This document shows positions 17,275 through 24,893 of a stretch of DNA of 64,000 nt, piece by piece. The stretch spans positions 2,294,001 to 2,358,000 of the forward strand of contig OZ243951.1 in NCBI GenBank assembly GCA_965214565.1. The letters are read 5' to 3'. This DNA comes from VXYK01 sp965214565 (GTDB lineage Bacteria > Actinomycetota > Acidimicrobiia > Acidimicrobiales > Aldehydirespiratoraceae). The position numbers and the translations under genes were made by a program. Within the stretch, counting starts at the first letter, position 1. Every line of letters begins with the position of its first letter. The notes beneath the pieces were generated by a model. That model worked only from the letters and a program-made list of their open reading frames with translations, had not been told where the DNA came from and did not search any database.

Positions 17275-18174
17275 CTAGCTTCGGGGGAGGAAGGTCTCGG
17301 TCGCGGACCAGAGTGCTTCGAGGCGGTCGACGCGCTTCTTAGCCTCGGCCTGGACGAGCACCGCGACGTCGGCGACGACCAGTTCGGCGACGACCACGGC
17401 GGGAACAGAACTGTCGAAGGGGCCGACGGCCGGAATCGACACCTGGCAGAGCACCTCGGCTGCGTCTGCCAGCGGAGATAGCGGGCTGTCAGTCACAGCC
17501 GCAAGGGGAACTCCTTGGTCGACCAGGGTGCTGGCCACAGACACAGAGAAGTTGCGATAGCGGTAGAAGGCGATGACGATCGCCAGATCCCCCGGACCGG
17601 CATCGACCAGATCTCGGCCGGCGGAGTGACCCTCGATCAGGTACACCCGGGGCCGGATCATCGAAAGACCGCTACGAAGCGCGTAAGCGCCGGCCAAAGA
17701 GGTCTCCCCTGAAACGATCCAGACCGATCCGGCGGACGCTGCCCTCTCGGCAATGGCCCTGATCTCACCCCGCGCCACCGTCGCCGCGGCCGACTCGAAC
17801 CCGCCGACGAGTTCGTCCAGCGCGGAGGGGCCCTCAGACGGATCCCGCCTGATGCGATCACGCGGGCGGGAGAGATCGTCCTCAACTCGCCTCCGGGCAA
17901 CGGTCTGCAGCGATGCGTAACCGTCGAACCCCAGCTTGTTGGCGAACCGCACGATCGACGGTCGGCTCGTCCCGATCCGGTTGGCAAGATCGGACACAGT
18001 CCCGAACGCGAGCAGAGTCGGTTCGGAGACCAGAACCTCAGCGATGCGACGTTCCGTGGGGGTCAACTCCCCGCCCGCCCTGGCGATCAGTTCGGCAACC
18101 GTCATCACTGCAGGCGATCCGAACTGTGCTTCGGCTGCCGTAGCCGAGGCGAGCTGTTGCTCATACTTGTGCAT
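17275..18174 (-). CDS. MurR/RpiR family transcriptional regulator
   Basis: 299 residues from the ATG at 18174; an internal ATG (18105, MTVAELIARAGG) is closer to the usual family start. The N-terminal HTH_6 domain shows LTPTERRIAEVLVSEPTLLAFGTVSDLANRIGTSRPSIVRFANKLGFDGYASLQ. A SIS sugar-isomerase-like domain follows (about 130-270) with VWIVSGETSLAGAYALRSGL and DLAIVIAFYRYRNFSVSVASTLVDQGVPLAAVTDS. Such regulators sense phosphorylated sugars or other small ligands. It diverges from the aminomutase gene, so it probably controls that gene. Confidence 0.9.
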   Translation of the reverse strand: MHKYEQQLASATAAEAQFGSPAVMTVAELIARAGGELTPTERRIAEVLVSEPTLLAFGTVSDLANRIGTSRPSIVRFANKLGFDGYASLQTVARRRVEDDLSRPRDRIRRDPSEGPSALDELVGGFESAAATVARGEIRAIAERAASAGSVWIVSGETSLAGAYALRSGLSMIRPRVYLIEGHSAGRDLVDAGPGDLAIVIAFYRYRNFSVSVASTLVDQGVPLAAVTDSPLSPLADAAEVLCQVSIPAVGPFDSSVPAVVVAELVVADVAVLVQAEAKKRVDRLEALWSATETFLPRS

Positions 18175-18198
18175 AATGGAACAGTCAGTGTAGGGTGG

Positions 18199-18214
18199 TG
18201 TTCATTGTTGAACA
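18199..18214. promoter_or_regulatory. Palindrome between rpiR and the aminomutase gene
   Basis: TGTTCA and TGAACA are separated by TTGT, a perfect 6-bp inverted repeat. It lies 55 nt before the aminomutase ATG and 24 nt from the rpiR start, in the only space between the two divergent genes. It is the best candidate for the RpiR operator. Confidence 0.55.
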
Positions 18215-18269
18215 TCGTCGGCGGACGGTGCTCCAACAGACCGGAGCGAGCGGAAGCAGGGGAGCAATC

Positions 18270-19745
18270 ATGGGCAAGGCAAAATACGAACCGTCCGACA
18301 GAGAACGGCTCGTCCTCGACACGGTGGAGAACCCAAAATACGACCGGCGGATCCTCAACGGCCTCGACCCATTCGTCAACGGCACCGCCCCCCAGGACAT
18401 GATCGGATTCTACACACCGTCCGAACTCGGTCAACTTGTCCAGATCCGCGGCACTGAGCGCGACATCGAGTCCCGTATGCCGGTGAAGATAACCCGCCAC
18501 TACTTCGAGATGGCCAGGCACAGCCCCGCGCTGCAAACGCTCGTCAAAGCATCTCCGGACGAAACTCTCAACCTCGACGGTGTCGAGGACCCCGGCAACC
18601 AGATGGACTACAGCCCCGTCGAAGGCCTTCTCCACAAGTACGAGATGGGCCTCCTCTATGTGATCTCGACCTGCTCGGCGCACTGCCGGTTCTGCTACCG
18701 GGAGGAGTTGATCGCCCGTAAGCCTGTCGAGCACCGCGACGGCACCGTCAAGAAGAAGAGCCTCGCCCGGATTCTTGAGATAACCGATTACATCCGCTCT
18801 CACAACGCCGCGGTGGCCACCAACGGCGGTCGCCACCCCGAAACCGGCCGGGAGAAGCTCCGCGAGATACTCCTGTCAGGCGGAGACCCGATGGTGCTGC
18901 CCAACAGCAAGCTCGCCGCCTGGTTCACCGCTCTCGCCGAAGCCGGTGTTGAGGCGATCCGGCTCGGCACCAAGGAGCTGGCCTTCCACCCCGACCGCTT
19001 CGACGACGCCTTCCTCGACATGATGGACCGGTTCCACGACGTCTACCCGGATGTCGGGTTCCGGCTGATGACCCACTTCAACCACCCCGACGAACTGCTC
19101 GCCAAGACTCCCGACGGCGGCTACACCGAGGACGGCAACGGTTTCTACAAATGGCACCCCAGCACACAGAGAGCTGTTGAAGCTGTGGTGTCGCGAGGGT
19201 GGATTAGCGTCGAGAACCAGTCGCCGATCATCCGCGGGGTCAACGACGACCCCGAGGCGCTCAAGATCCTTCAGCGCACCCTGAAACGGGTCGGTGTCGA
19301 GAACCACTACTTCTTCGGCGGGCGAGACATCGTCGCCTACCGGGCCTTCAACGTGCCCATCGAGGAGGCCTGGCGGATCGTCAACGAGTCGCAGAAGGGG
19401 CTGTCCGGCGTGGAGGCCCACGCCCGTCTGGCGCTCTCCCACTACAGGGGCAAGACCGAGGTGGCCGCCGTCACCGACGGCCCGGTCCCGGGCTTTGCGG
19501 GAGCTGAGAACGGAGTCGTCATATTCAAGATCCTGCGCAGCGTCGCCGACGCCCCCGACCGGGGCAAGGTGTGCATCGTGGGCCGAAACCCCGAGGCTCT
19601 CTGGTTCGACGACTACGAGGACCGGATCCTGTTCGACGAGGCCGGCCTGTTCAACGACGCCGACCCGTTCGACGAGGCCAGCCTCTTCAACTACCTCGAG
19701 TTCGAATCCCAAGCCTCCGGCGAGTTGGCGCTGAGCACAGCCTGA
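18270..19745 (+). CDS. KamA-family radical SAM aminomutase (lysine 2,3-aminomutase-like)
   Basis: 491 residues from the ATG at 18270, which has GGGGAG just upstream; an earlier in-frame start at 18195 would cover the palindrome. The radical-SAM cluster motif is STCSAHCRFCYR (CxxxCxxC, about 133-144), followed by LLSGGDPMVLPNSKL (SAM-binding GGD) and HPDELLAKTPDG. A pyridoxal-phosphate lysine is expected in the C-terminal part. The family moves an amino group from carbon 2 to carbon 3 of lysine, or of glutamate in some branches. Beta-lysine can feed osmolyte synthesis or lysine fermentation, but the partner acetyltransferase gene (ablB) is not adjacent. Substrate and role are therefore open. 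Confidence 0.87.
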   Translation: MGKAKYEPSDRERLVLDTVENPKYDRRILNGLDPFVNGTAPQDMIGFYTPSELGQLVQIRGTERDIESRMPVKITRHYFEMARHSPALQTLVKASPDETLNLDGVEDPGNQMDYSPVEGLLHKYEMGLLYVISTCSAHCRFCYREELIARKPVEHRDGTVKKKSLARILEITDYIRSHNAAVATNGGRHPETGREKLREILLSGGDPMVLPNSKLAAWFTALAEAGVEAIRLGTKELAFHPDRFDDAFLDMMDRFHDVYPDVGFRLMTHFNHPDELLAKTPDGGYTEDGNGFYKWHPSTQRAVEAVVSRGWISVENQSPIIRGVNDDPEALKILQRTLKRVGVENHYFFGGRDIVAYRAFNVPIEEAWRIVNESQKGLSGVEAHARLALSHYRGKTEVAAVTDGPVPGFAGAENGVVIFKILRSVADAPDRGKVCIVGRNPEALWFDDYEDRILFDEAGLFNDADPFDEASLFNYLEFESQASGELALSTA

Positions 19746-19820
19746 ACAAGATAGCCCGACATTGCATTTGGTTGCTTATGGGTAGGGTACGGGGGCAGAT
19801 CATGCGGTGTATGCTGGCGC

Positions 19821-19833
19821 GCTACACTGTAGC
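19821..19833. promoter_or_regulatory. Palindrome upstream of the antitoxin gene at 19856
   Basis: GCTACA-C-TGTAGC is a perfect 6-bp inverted repeat 22 nt before the antitoxin start. TACACT inside it could be a -10 hexamer. This is a typical place for toxin-antitoxin autoregulation. Confidence 0.5.
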
Positions 19834-19855
19834 CTAGGGAGTTCTAAGGGGAGCG

Positions 19856-20278
19856 ATGAGCCGTCCGACATCGTTAAGGTTGCCAGATGATGTGCGCGAG
19901 CGGTTGGACAATGAGAGCCAGCGGATCTCTGCAGCGCCGTCGACGCTTGCCGTCGCGCTGATTGACGAAGGACTCAGGATGCGGCGCTTTCCCGGCATCG
20001 TGTTCCGTGACGGCCCGACCGGTCGTCGCGCTGGACTGGCGAGAGGACCAGATGTGTGGGAAATCGTACGTGACCTCAAGCGTGCCCAGGGCACTGGCAG
20101 GCAACCCGTCGGTTTCGTTGCCGAGGAAACGGGCCTGGCACCCGAGTTGATCGAACTCGCCGCTGACTATTACGTGGTATTCCCTGAAGAGATCGACGAC
20201 CGCATCGCCACTGACATCAGAGTCGCAGAGGAACTGCGGGAGATCGCCGATCGCCGAGAGCGCATGCTCGCGACGTGA
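19856..20278 (+). CDS. Antitoxin with CopG-like N-terminus and DUF433-like HTH (VapB45-type)
   Basis: 140 residues, ATG preceded by AAGGGGAG. The first part (SRPTSLRLPDDVRERLDNES) resembles a ribbon-helix-helix protein. The middle (FPGIVFRDGPTGRRAGLARGPDVWEIVRDLK) and the following segment VAEETGLAPELIELAADYYVVFPEEID resemble the DUF433 helix-turn-helix of VapB45-type antitoxins. It overlaps the toxin gene by 4 nt (GTGA). Confidence 0.8.
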   Translation: MSRPTSLRLPDDVRERLDNESQRISAAPSTLAVALIDEGLRMRRFPGIVFRDGPTGRRAGLARGPDVWEIVRDLKRAQGTGRQPVGFVAEETGLAPELIELAADYYVVFPEEIDDRIATDIRVAEELREIADRRERMLAT

Positions 20279-20622
20279 AGTGGTTGCTAGACGAGATGTT
20301 CCCGCCCGCGGCCGCCGCCGAATTACGGCGTCTCGGCCACGATGCCCGCAGCGTTGCCGGCTCAATGTTGGCGGGTACCGACGACGAGCATCTCTACGAG
20401 TTGGCCACGGGCGAAGGGCGCGTCATCGTGACCGAAAACTTCGCCGACTACGCATCTTTGGTGGCCCAGAACTTGGAGCGAGACGCACCCTATGGACTTG
20501 TTGCCTTCGTTCGAAAGAGTGACCTGCCCTCAGGCAGCGCGTTGGGAGCGGCACTTGCGCGTCGTCTCAACGCATGGGCCGAAGCCAATTCGTCCCCGTC
20601 ACCCGGTTCGCACTGGCCTTGA
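20275..20622 (+). CDS. DUF5615 PIN-like toxin (VapC45-type)
   Basis: 115 residues from the GTG overlapping the antitoxin stop. The family motif is MKWLLDEMFPPAAAAELRRLGHDARSV (aspartate and glutamate at residues 6-7), then DDEHLYELATGEGRVIVTENFADYASLV (about 36-63) with the aspartate of the DUF5615 active site. It is a predicted ribonuclease. The gene after it is not coding; at 20633 a relic related to the XRE-ImmA gene begins. Confidence 0.85.
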   Translation: MKWLLDEMFPPAAAAELRRLGHDARSVAGSMLAGTDDEHLYELATGEGRVIVTENFADYASLVAQNLERDAPYGLVAFVRKSDLPSGSALGAALARRLNAWAEANSSPSPGSHWP

Positions 20623-20632
20623 TGAAGTCGAG

Positions 20633-20680
20633 CGACGGCTGCCTGTCACTGCTCGCGCCGACGGTGCACCGGCTGAGGGG
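20633..20680 (+). pseudogene. Relic matching the linker of the XRE-ImmA gene at 22741
   Basis: About 48 nt match 22957-23004 with roughly nine differences. The translated fragment LPVTARADGAPAEG corresponds to LPVAARADGASVEG, residues 76-89 of the XRE-ImmA protein. Nothing else of that gene is recognisable here. Confidence 0.5.
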
Positions 20681-20687
20681 CCTTGGC

Positions 20688-21962
20688 TCAGGGCTTGAGG
20701 GCGGTAAGGGGCACTACGGCGATGCCGTCGTCGGTCTGGTAGCCGTGACCGAATGCGGTGAGCACGATTAGACGGGCTGGTTCTCCCCGCCGGGTCGTGT
20801 CGATCCGTGAACGGACGGCGCGAAGTGATTCCATCGCCTCAGCGACGGCTCTCCCGCCGCCGAGTTTGATCTCCACGGCAGCCCATTGACCGTCGAGTCC
20901 CTCTATCACAGCGTCTGCCTCGAGACCATTCGAATCGCCGTAGTAGTAGAGGCGGGCGTCCAGCGACTGGGCATACACCCGCAGGTCGCGTATCGCCATC
21001 GATTCGAACAGCAGACCCATCGCCTCCCTGTCGTTGGCAACAGATCCCGCCGACGCCGCCAAGGAGGCGACGGCCAGCGCAGGATCGCTGAAGAACCGCT
21101 TCGAGGTCTTCGTCAGGCGGGTCGAAGATCTCAGGTGGGTAGTCCACGCCGGAAGCGGCTCGAGCACGAAGAGGCGGGTCAGTTCGTCGATGTAGGCCCG
21201 AATCGTTGAGCGTGCAGGGGGGCTGCCCGCTGCTCCGGCTACATCCTTTGCCAAGGTGGCGCAGGAAGCGGTTGTGGCTTCATTGCGGGCGAGCGATGCC
21301 AGCAATGCCTCGACCATCCGAGGATCGCGTCTGATGCCGGACACTCGGGAGATATCGGTACGGGTGATGTTGTTCAGGTAGTCGCGAAGACGGGCTTGGG
21401 CTGTATCGGGTGCCATCTTGATCATGCGGGGCCACCCTCCCCGACATATTAGCGAAGCGATGCTGCTGTAGGTCTGTTCAGTGTCCTTCGCCAAGCATCG
21501 ACCGCCTTCCAGCAGTGAGGCCAGCGACACTTCTCCGCTTGAATCCGCGGATTCCCACAACGACATCGGCCGCATCCTCACCCGGGCTACACGGCCCGCT
21601 CCAGAGTGCTCAGTGATGTCGTCGGGTGGGTTCTGCGACCCGGTGAGAAGGAAGTGCCCGAACCCGCCTCGCCGGTCGCATGCGTGTCGCATCGGATTCC
21701 ATATGCCTCGAACGAGTTGCCACTCATCGAGCAACCGGGGCTCGTCTCCCTCAAGGATCGAGTCCGGGTCTACCTCGGCGGCGATGCGCAGAGCTTCGGA
21801 ACTGTCTAGGATCACCTCGCTGTTGGCGAACCTCTGCCCGGTCCATGTTTTTCCGCAACCACGCGGCCCTTCAATGAGCACAGCAGGTGAGGAGGCGAGA
21901 ACCTCAGCGACCTCGTGGTCTACTACGCGGTCCAAATAATTTGGATTGAGGTTGTCGGGCAT
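20688..21962 (-). CDS. DUF4143-type AAA ATPase
   Basis: 424 residues from the ATG at 21962, which has GGGGGAG upstream; the longer frame lies over the promoter repeats. Walker A is IEGPRGCGKTWTGQRF (about 30-45), then Walker B-like EPRLLDEWQLV (about 73-83) and HFLLTGSQNPP (sensor 1). The C-terminal DUF4143 part shows YIDELTRLFVLEPLPAW and, near the end, YYYGDSNGLEADAVIEGLDGQWAAVEIKLGG (aspartate, ExK), a nuclease-like core. The family is widespread and of unknown function, often on mobile DNA. Confidence 0.88.
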   Translation of the reverse strand: MPDNLNPNYLDRVVDHEVAEVLASSPAVLIEGPRGCGKTWTGQRFANSEVILDSSEALRIAAEVDPDSILEGDEPRLLDEWQLVRGIWNPMRHACDRRGGFGHFLLTGSQNPPDDITEHSGAGRVARVRMRPMSLWESADSSGEVSLASLLEGGRCLAKDTEQTYSSIASLICRGGWPRMIKMAPDTAQARLRDYLNNITRTDISRVSGIRRDPRMVEALLASLARNEATTASCATLAKDVAGAAGSPPARSTIRAYIDELTRLFVLEPLPAWTTHLRSSTRLTKTSKRFFSDPALAVASLAASAGSVANDREAMGLLFESMAIRDLRVYAQSLDARLYYYGDSNGLEADAVIEGLDGQWAAVEIKLGGGRAVAEAMESLRAVRSRIDTTRRGEPARLIVLTAFGHGYQTDDGIAVVPLTALKP

Positions 21963-21988
21963 GTCTCCCCCTACCTGAAGGGTATCTT

Positions 21989-22028
21989 CACACTCCACTT
22001 TGCAGCGATTCCACACTCCACGTTGCAG
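21989..22028. promoter_or_regulatory. Two direct repeats in the shared control region of the ATPase and the lone PIN gene
   Basis: CACACTCCACTTTGCAG (21989-22005) and CACACTCCACGTTGCAG (22012-22028) differ by one base and are 23 bp apart, about two helix turns. They sit 27 nt before the ATPase start and 31 nt before the divergent PIN toxin start. They look like a tandem binding site for a regulator. Confidence 0.6.
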
Positions 22029-22058
22029 TGTTAGGTGGGATGCACTTGACGCCGACGG

Positions 22059-22502
22059 ATGCCGATGATCATTACCGACATCAACATCCTCGTCTACGCG
22101 TTCCGCAGCGAGACTCCGCAGCATTCGAGCACCAGAGATTGGCTCGAGGGAGTTCGCAGGAGTCCGGAACTGTTCGGACTCCCAGACACCGTGCTCACCG
22201 GTTTTCTGCGCGTGGTGACAAATCGGAAGGTCTTCTCCGAACCTGCTGAGATGCCAGAAGCGCTCTCGTTGACGTCAACTCTGCAGCAGTCGCCGAATTA
22301 TCGAACGATTCACCCAAGCAGTGCCGCCTGGGACCAATTCGCGGCATTTGCTGCCCGCGACCCATATGTCGTGGGCAATCTCGTGCCGGACGCATGGCTC
22401 GCCAGCATCGCAATAAGCAGCGGCGCACGACTTGCCACGGCCGACGCCGGCTTCGCACGCTTCGAGCGCCTGAAGTGGTTCAACCCCGTCCACTCCACAT
22501 GA
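22059..22502 (+). CDS. PIN-domain toxin, no antitoxin visible
   Basis: 147 residues; a second ATG at 22065 is also possible. The first acidic site is MIITDINILVYAF, later sites are LPDTVLTGFLRVVTNRKVF, VGNLVPDAWLASIAISSGARLATADAGFARF (C-terminal aspartates near 120-137) and the closing LKWFNP. This is a standard VapC-like ribonuclease core. The normal upstream antitoxin place is occupied by the divergent ATPase promoter, so the antitoxin is missing or elsewhere. Confidence 0.86.
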   Translation: MPMIITDINILVYAFRSETPQHSSTRDWLEGVRRSPELFGLPDTVLTGFLRVVTNRKVFSEPAEMPEALSLTSTLQQSPNYRTIHPSSAAWDQFAAFAARDPYVVGNLVPDAWLASIAISSGARLATADAGFARFERLKWFNPVHST

Positions 22503-22593
22503 TCCCATCAGCCACGACGCGGCCCGGCGCCTTGCGGTTCAGTTGCCGGCCGTCGAAAATGTCGCAGAGCGGTGGTAAAGTTCGAGTCTTCTG

Positions 22594-22670
22594 GGGCCGT
22601 TAGCTCAGTTGGTTAGAGCGCCTGCTCGACACGCAGGAGGTCACAAGTTCGACTCTTGTACGGCCCACCA
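22594..22670 (+). tRNA. tRNA-Val (GAC)
   Basis: Acceptor GGGCCGT/ACGGCCC, D arm GCTC/GAGC, anticodon stem CCTGC/GCAGG around TCGACAC (anticodon GAC), T arm CAAG with TTCGACT, discriminator A and an encoded CCA. It lies inside the accessory island, and the XRE-ImmA gene starts 71 nt downstream. Confidence 0.95.
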
Positions 22671-22703
22671 CCGTGAGTCCAGCACGCACGACCTGCCGGG
22701 GTG

Positions 22704-22734
22704 CTTGCGAAAATCGCAAGTGATCCGATAGCTT
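22704..22734 (+). promoter_or_regulatory. Operator-promoter of the XRE-ImmA gene
   Basis: CTTGCGA and TCGCAAG form a perfect 7-bp inverted repeat around AAA (22704-22720). TTGCGA in it could serve as a -35 element, 18 nt before TAGCTT (22729-22734), a -10 hexamer that ends 6 nt before the ATG. The layout predicts a leaderless transcript repressed by its own XRE protein. Confidence 0.65.
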
Positions 22735-22740
22735 GTCCTC

Positions 22741-23937
22741 ATGTCGTCCGCGGCCTCGATTGGAGGCCAGGTTCGTCGTCTGCGGGAGTCGGCAGGCTTG
22801 CAGGCTTCTCAGTTGGCTGCGGCGCTGAGGGTGGACCCGAGCGCGGTCTCGAACATCGAGCACGGCAAGCGGTCGGTGAAGGCCTCAGAGTTGGCTGTGA
22901 TCGCTGAGTTCCTCGGGGTGTCGCAACTCGCCATTCTGGAGCCGGATTCGCTGCTGGCACGGCTACCTGTCGCCGCTCGCGCCGACGGTGCCTCGGTCGA
23001 GGGATCGGTCATGGCCCGTCTGACCGCGATGGCCGAGCTGCATCATGTGCTTGCCGATGGTGGGCACCCGCCGCGTGAGATTGCCCCTGCTCCCGCGAAC
23101 CGGAACCCCGAGGGATGGCTCGATCACGCAAACACGCTCGCACGTTGGGCGAGCGCACGCTTCCGCAGAACCAAGGAAGCGGATGATCCGTTCACGAGCT
23201 TGGTCGAGGCGATCGAACGCGAGCTCGGCATCGACGTGCTCGTAGACAGTTTCGGCGATGCCTCGCTGGCGGGCGCTTCGATCACAGACCCGGAGTTCTC
23301 ACTGATCGCGGTGAGTTCCGATCAGCCCCGACCTCGTGCCCTGTTCACGCTCGCCCATGAACTCGGCCATGTCTTGAACGCAGACGGAGCGACCCTGAAC
23401 ATTGACAACGACCTGCGCGCCAGCACAGATCGGGAACGCCTGGCCAACGCGTTCGCTGCGGCCCTGTTGATGCCCGAGGAGGACCTGCGGAGGGCTGTTG
23501 CCTCGAACGGACTCGGCCCAGACTCGCTCGCGCTGATGCTGGTCGAGTTCGGGGTCAGCTACGAATCGCTTGTGTATCGGTTGCACAACCTGCAATGTGT
23601 CAACGCAGCCGGACGCGACAGGCTCAGATCAGTCGGGTGGACGGGTCTGCTGGCGCGTGTTGAAGACGAGGATCTCCGCCGAGCGTTGCTGGCTGCACGC
23701 GGCTCCCGTCCAGAGCGACGCCCTCCGCTGTTGCTCGCCTCACGGTGCCTACGCGGCCTGCTCGACGGCATCGTCGGCGCAGCGCCACTCGCCGGCCTGC
23801 TCGACGTTCCCCGCGACGACCTCATTTCCGCCATCGGCACCTATGAGCGCTCGGACGCGTTCGAACTCGACCGCACGCCTTCGGTGCAGGATGCCCCCGA
23901 AGAGGTGCTCTTGAGCTTCGACGCGAGCCCGGTCTAG
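22741..23937 (+). CDS. XRE helix-turn-helix / ImmA-IrrE metallopeptidase fusion
   Basis: 398 residues. The N-terminal XRE domain spans about residues 8-65 (IGGQVRRLRESAGLQASQLAAALRVDPSAVSNIEHGKRSVKA, with the usual helix 3). A linker leads to the ImmA/IrrE peptidase with LFTLAHELGHVLNADG (HExxH, about 203-216) and RLANAFAAALLMPEE, the second glutamate of the zinc site. Such fusions act as cleavable or cleaving repressors of mobile elements and as antitoxins of PIN-type or DUF4411 toxins. The next gene, 14 nt on, is PIN-like. A perfect palindrome sits in its promoter. Confidence 0.9.
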   Translation: MSSAASIGGQVRRLRESAGLQASQLAAALRVDPSAVSNIEHGKRSVKASELAVIAEFLGVSQLAILEPDSLLARLPVAARADGASVEGSVMARLTAMAELHHVLADGGHPPREIAPAPANRNPEGWLDHANTLARWASARFRRTKEADDPFTSLVEAIERELGIDVLVDSFGDASLAGASITDPEFSLIAVSSDQPRPRALFTLAHELGHVLNADGATLNIDNDLRASTDRERLANAFAAALLMPEEDLRRAVASNGLGPDSLALMLVEFGVSYESLVYRLHNLQCVNAAGRDRLRSVGWTGLLARVEDEDLRRALLAARGSRPERRPPLLLASRCLRGLLDGIVGAAPLAGLLDVPRDDLISAIGTYERSDAFELDRTPSVQDAPEEVLLSFDASPV

Positions 23938-23951
23938 GCCGAGCACTAACT

Positions 23952-24500
23952 GTGTCACCGGTGCTGCACGACGCGGTGACGCTGCGTCACTTTGCTGCCG
24001 TTGACGCTCTGGACGTATTGCGTGCACAGCATGATCACCACCCAGAGCCACGCTGGACTGAAGCGATACAAGACGAGATTGCCGCCGCGGAACGCGCCGG
24101 GGAAGCGCATTGTGCGGACATCTTGTCGGCTTCGTGGCTCGGTGCTGCAGCCGAGCCGGAGGAAGGTGATCTCGCTGCGGTGTACCGCATCCAGGTTGGG
24201 CTCAACGAAGGGCGTCGACCTCCGGACGCGCATCTTGGCGAGGCTCAGGCCATACACTTCGCCGAGGCCACTGGCGGCACCGTTGCAACTGACGATCACG
24301 GTGCCTACGACTTCGCGACGAGACGCCTGTCGCTCGGCCCGGGTCGAGTCATCGACACCGTGCAGATTCTGCGATCGGCTGTCGCATTCGGCGAGATCAC
24401 AAGCGCTCGGGCCGCCAAGATCGCCGACGACATAGAATCCGCAGGCCGATCTCTGAGACCCGAGCACCGGCAATCTCGGAATGCCGCCTACTTCAACTGA
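23952..24500 (+). CDS. PIN-like nuclease paired with the XRE-ImmA protein
   Basis: 182 residues from a GTG 14 nt after the XRE-ImmA stop. The C-terminal half shows LGEAQAIHFAEATGGTVATDDHGAYDFATRRL, the GE-helix and TDD strand of PIN nucleases. The N-terminus (LHDAVTLRHFAAVDALDVL, then PRWTEAIQDEIAAAE) supplies the first aspartate and the helix glutamate. It is probably a toxin neutralised by its upstream partner. The sequence is atypical, so the PIN call rests on motif order rather than strong similarity. Confidence 0.72.
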   Translation: MSPVLHDAVTLRHFAAVDALDVLRAQHDHHPEPRWTEAIQDEIAAAERAGEAHCADILSASWLGAAAEPEEGDLAAVYRIQVGLNEGRRPPDAHLGEAQAIHFAEATGGTVATDDHGAYDFATRRLSLGPGRVIDTVQILRSAVAFGEITSARAAKIADDIESAGRSLRPEHRQSRNAAYFN

Positions 24501-24893
24501 TGTTCCAGTTTGCACAACCTGGACCCCCAACTGAGCCAACGCCATCAGACATGACAAGACGAGGCGGGGTTAGAGTAAGCGGCCATGCAACCTGTGGGCC
24601 ATGCGTTCAAGGAAGGTCAGGAGACTGTTGTCAGAGACGACTCGATGGAGCTTTTGCGGTTTGCATGGAGTGGTTTCGAGTTCGCGACACTCAGACCGTG
24701 GGACGCCACCGATCCCGCGCCGAAATACCATAAGATCTCGGTACGTCGCGCTTCAGGCTGCGGGCACAACAATGAATGATCGCATCGAAGGTCCCAAATC
24801 CAACTCTCCGTACCGGGTTCCGCACCGGCGGGGCTCGAGGATCGACCTAAGCCCCCATCCCAATTCCCCTGACCCGGGTAACGTCGAACGCGT
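24501..24893. other. Non-coding stretch with a relic of the trpC start
   Basis: 24567-24614 matches 25646-25693, the promoter and first codons of trpC, with about ten differences in 48 nt: both have a TAGA-type hexamer 8 nt before the ATG, then VGHAFK. An open frame continues for 64 codons from 24585, but after residue 10 it no longer resembles TrpC or anything I recognise. From 24780 to 24880 no gene is visible. Confidence 0.5.

Noticed and set aside
22579..22660. Possible attachment-site repeat around tRNA-Val (AAGTTCGAGTCTT upstream, AAGTTCGACTCTT in the T arm)
   Set aside because: The match is 12 of 13 nt, then breaks down. The upstream copy is outside the tRNA, only about 67 nt away, and no integrase is nearby; chance is a sufficient explanation.
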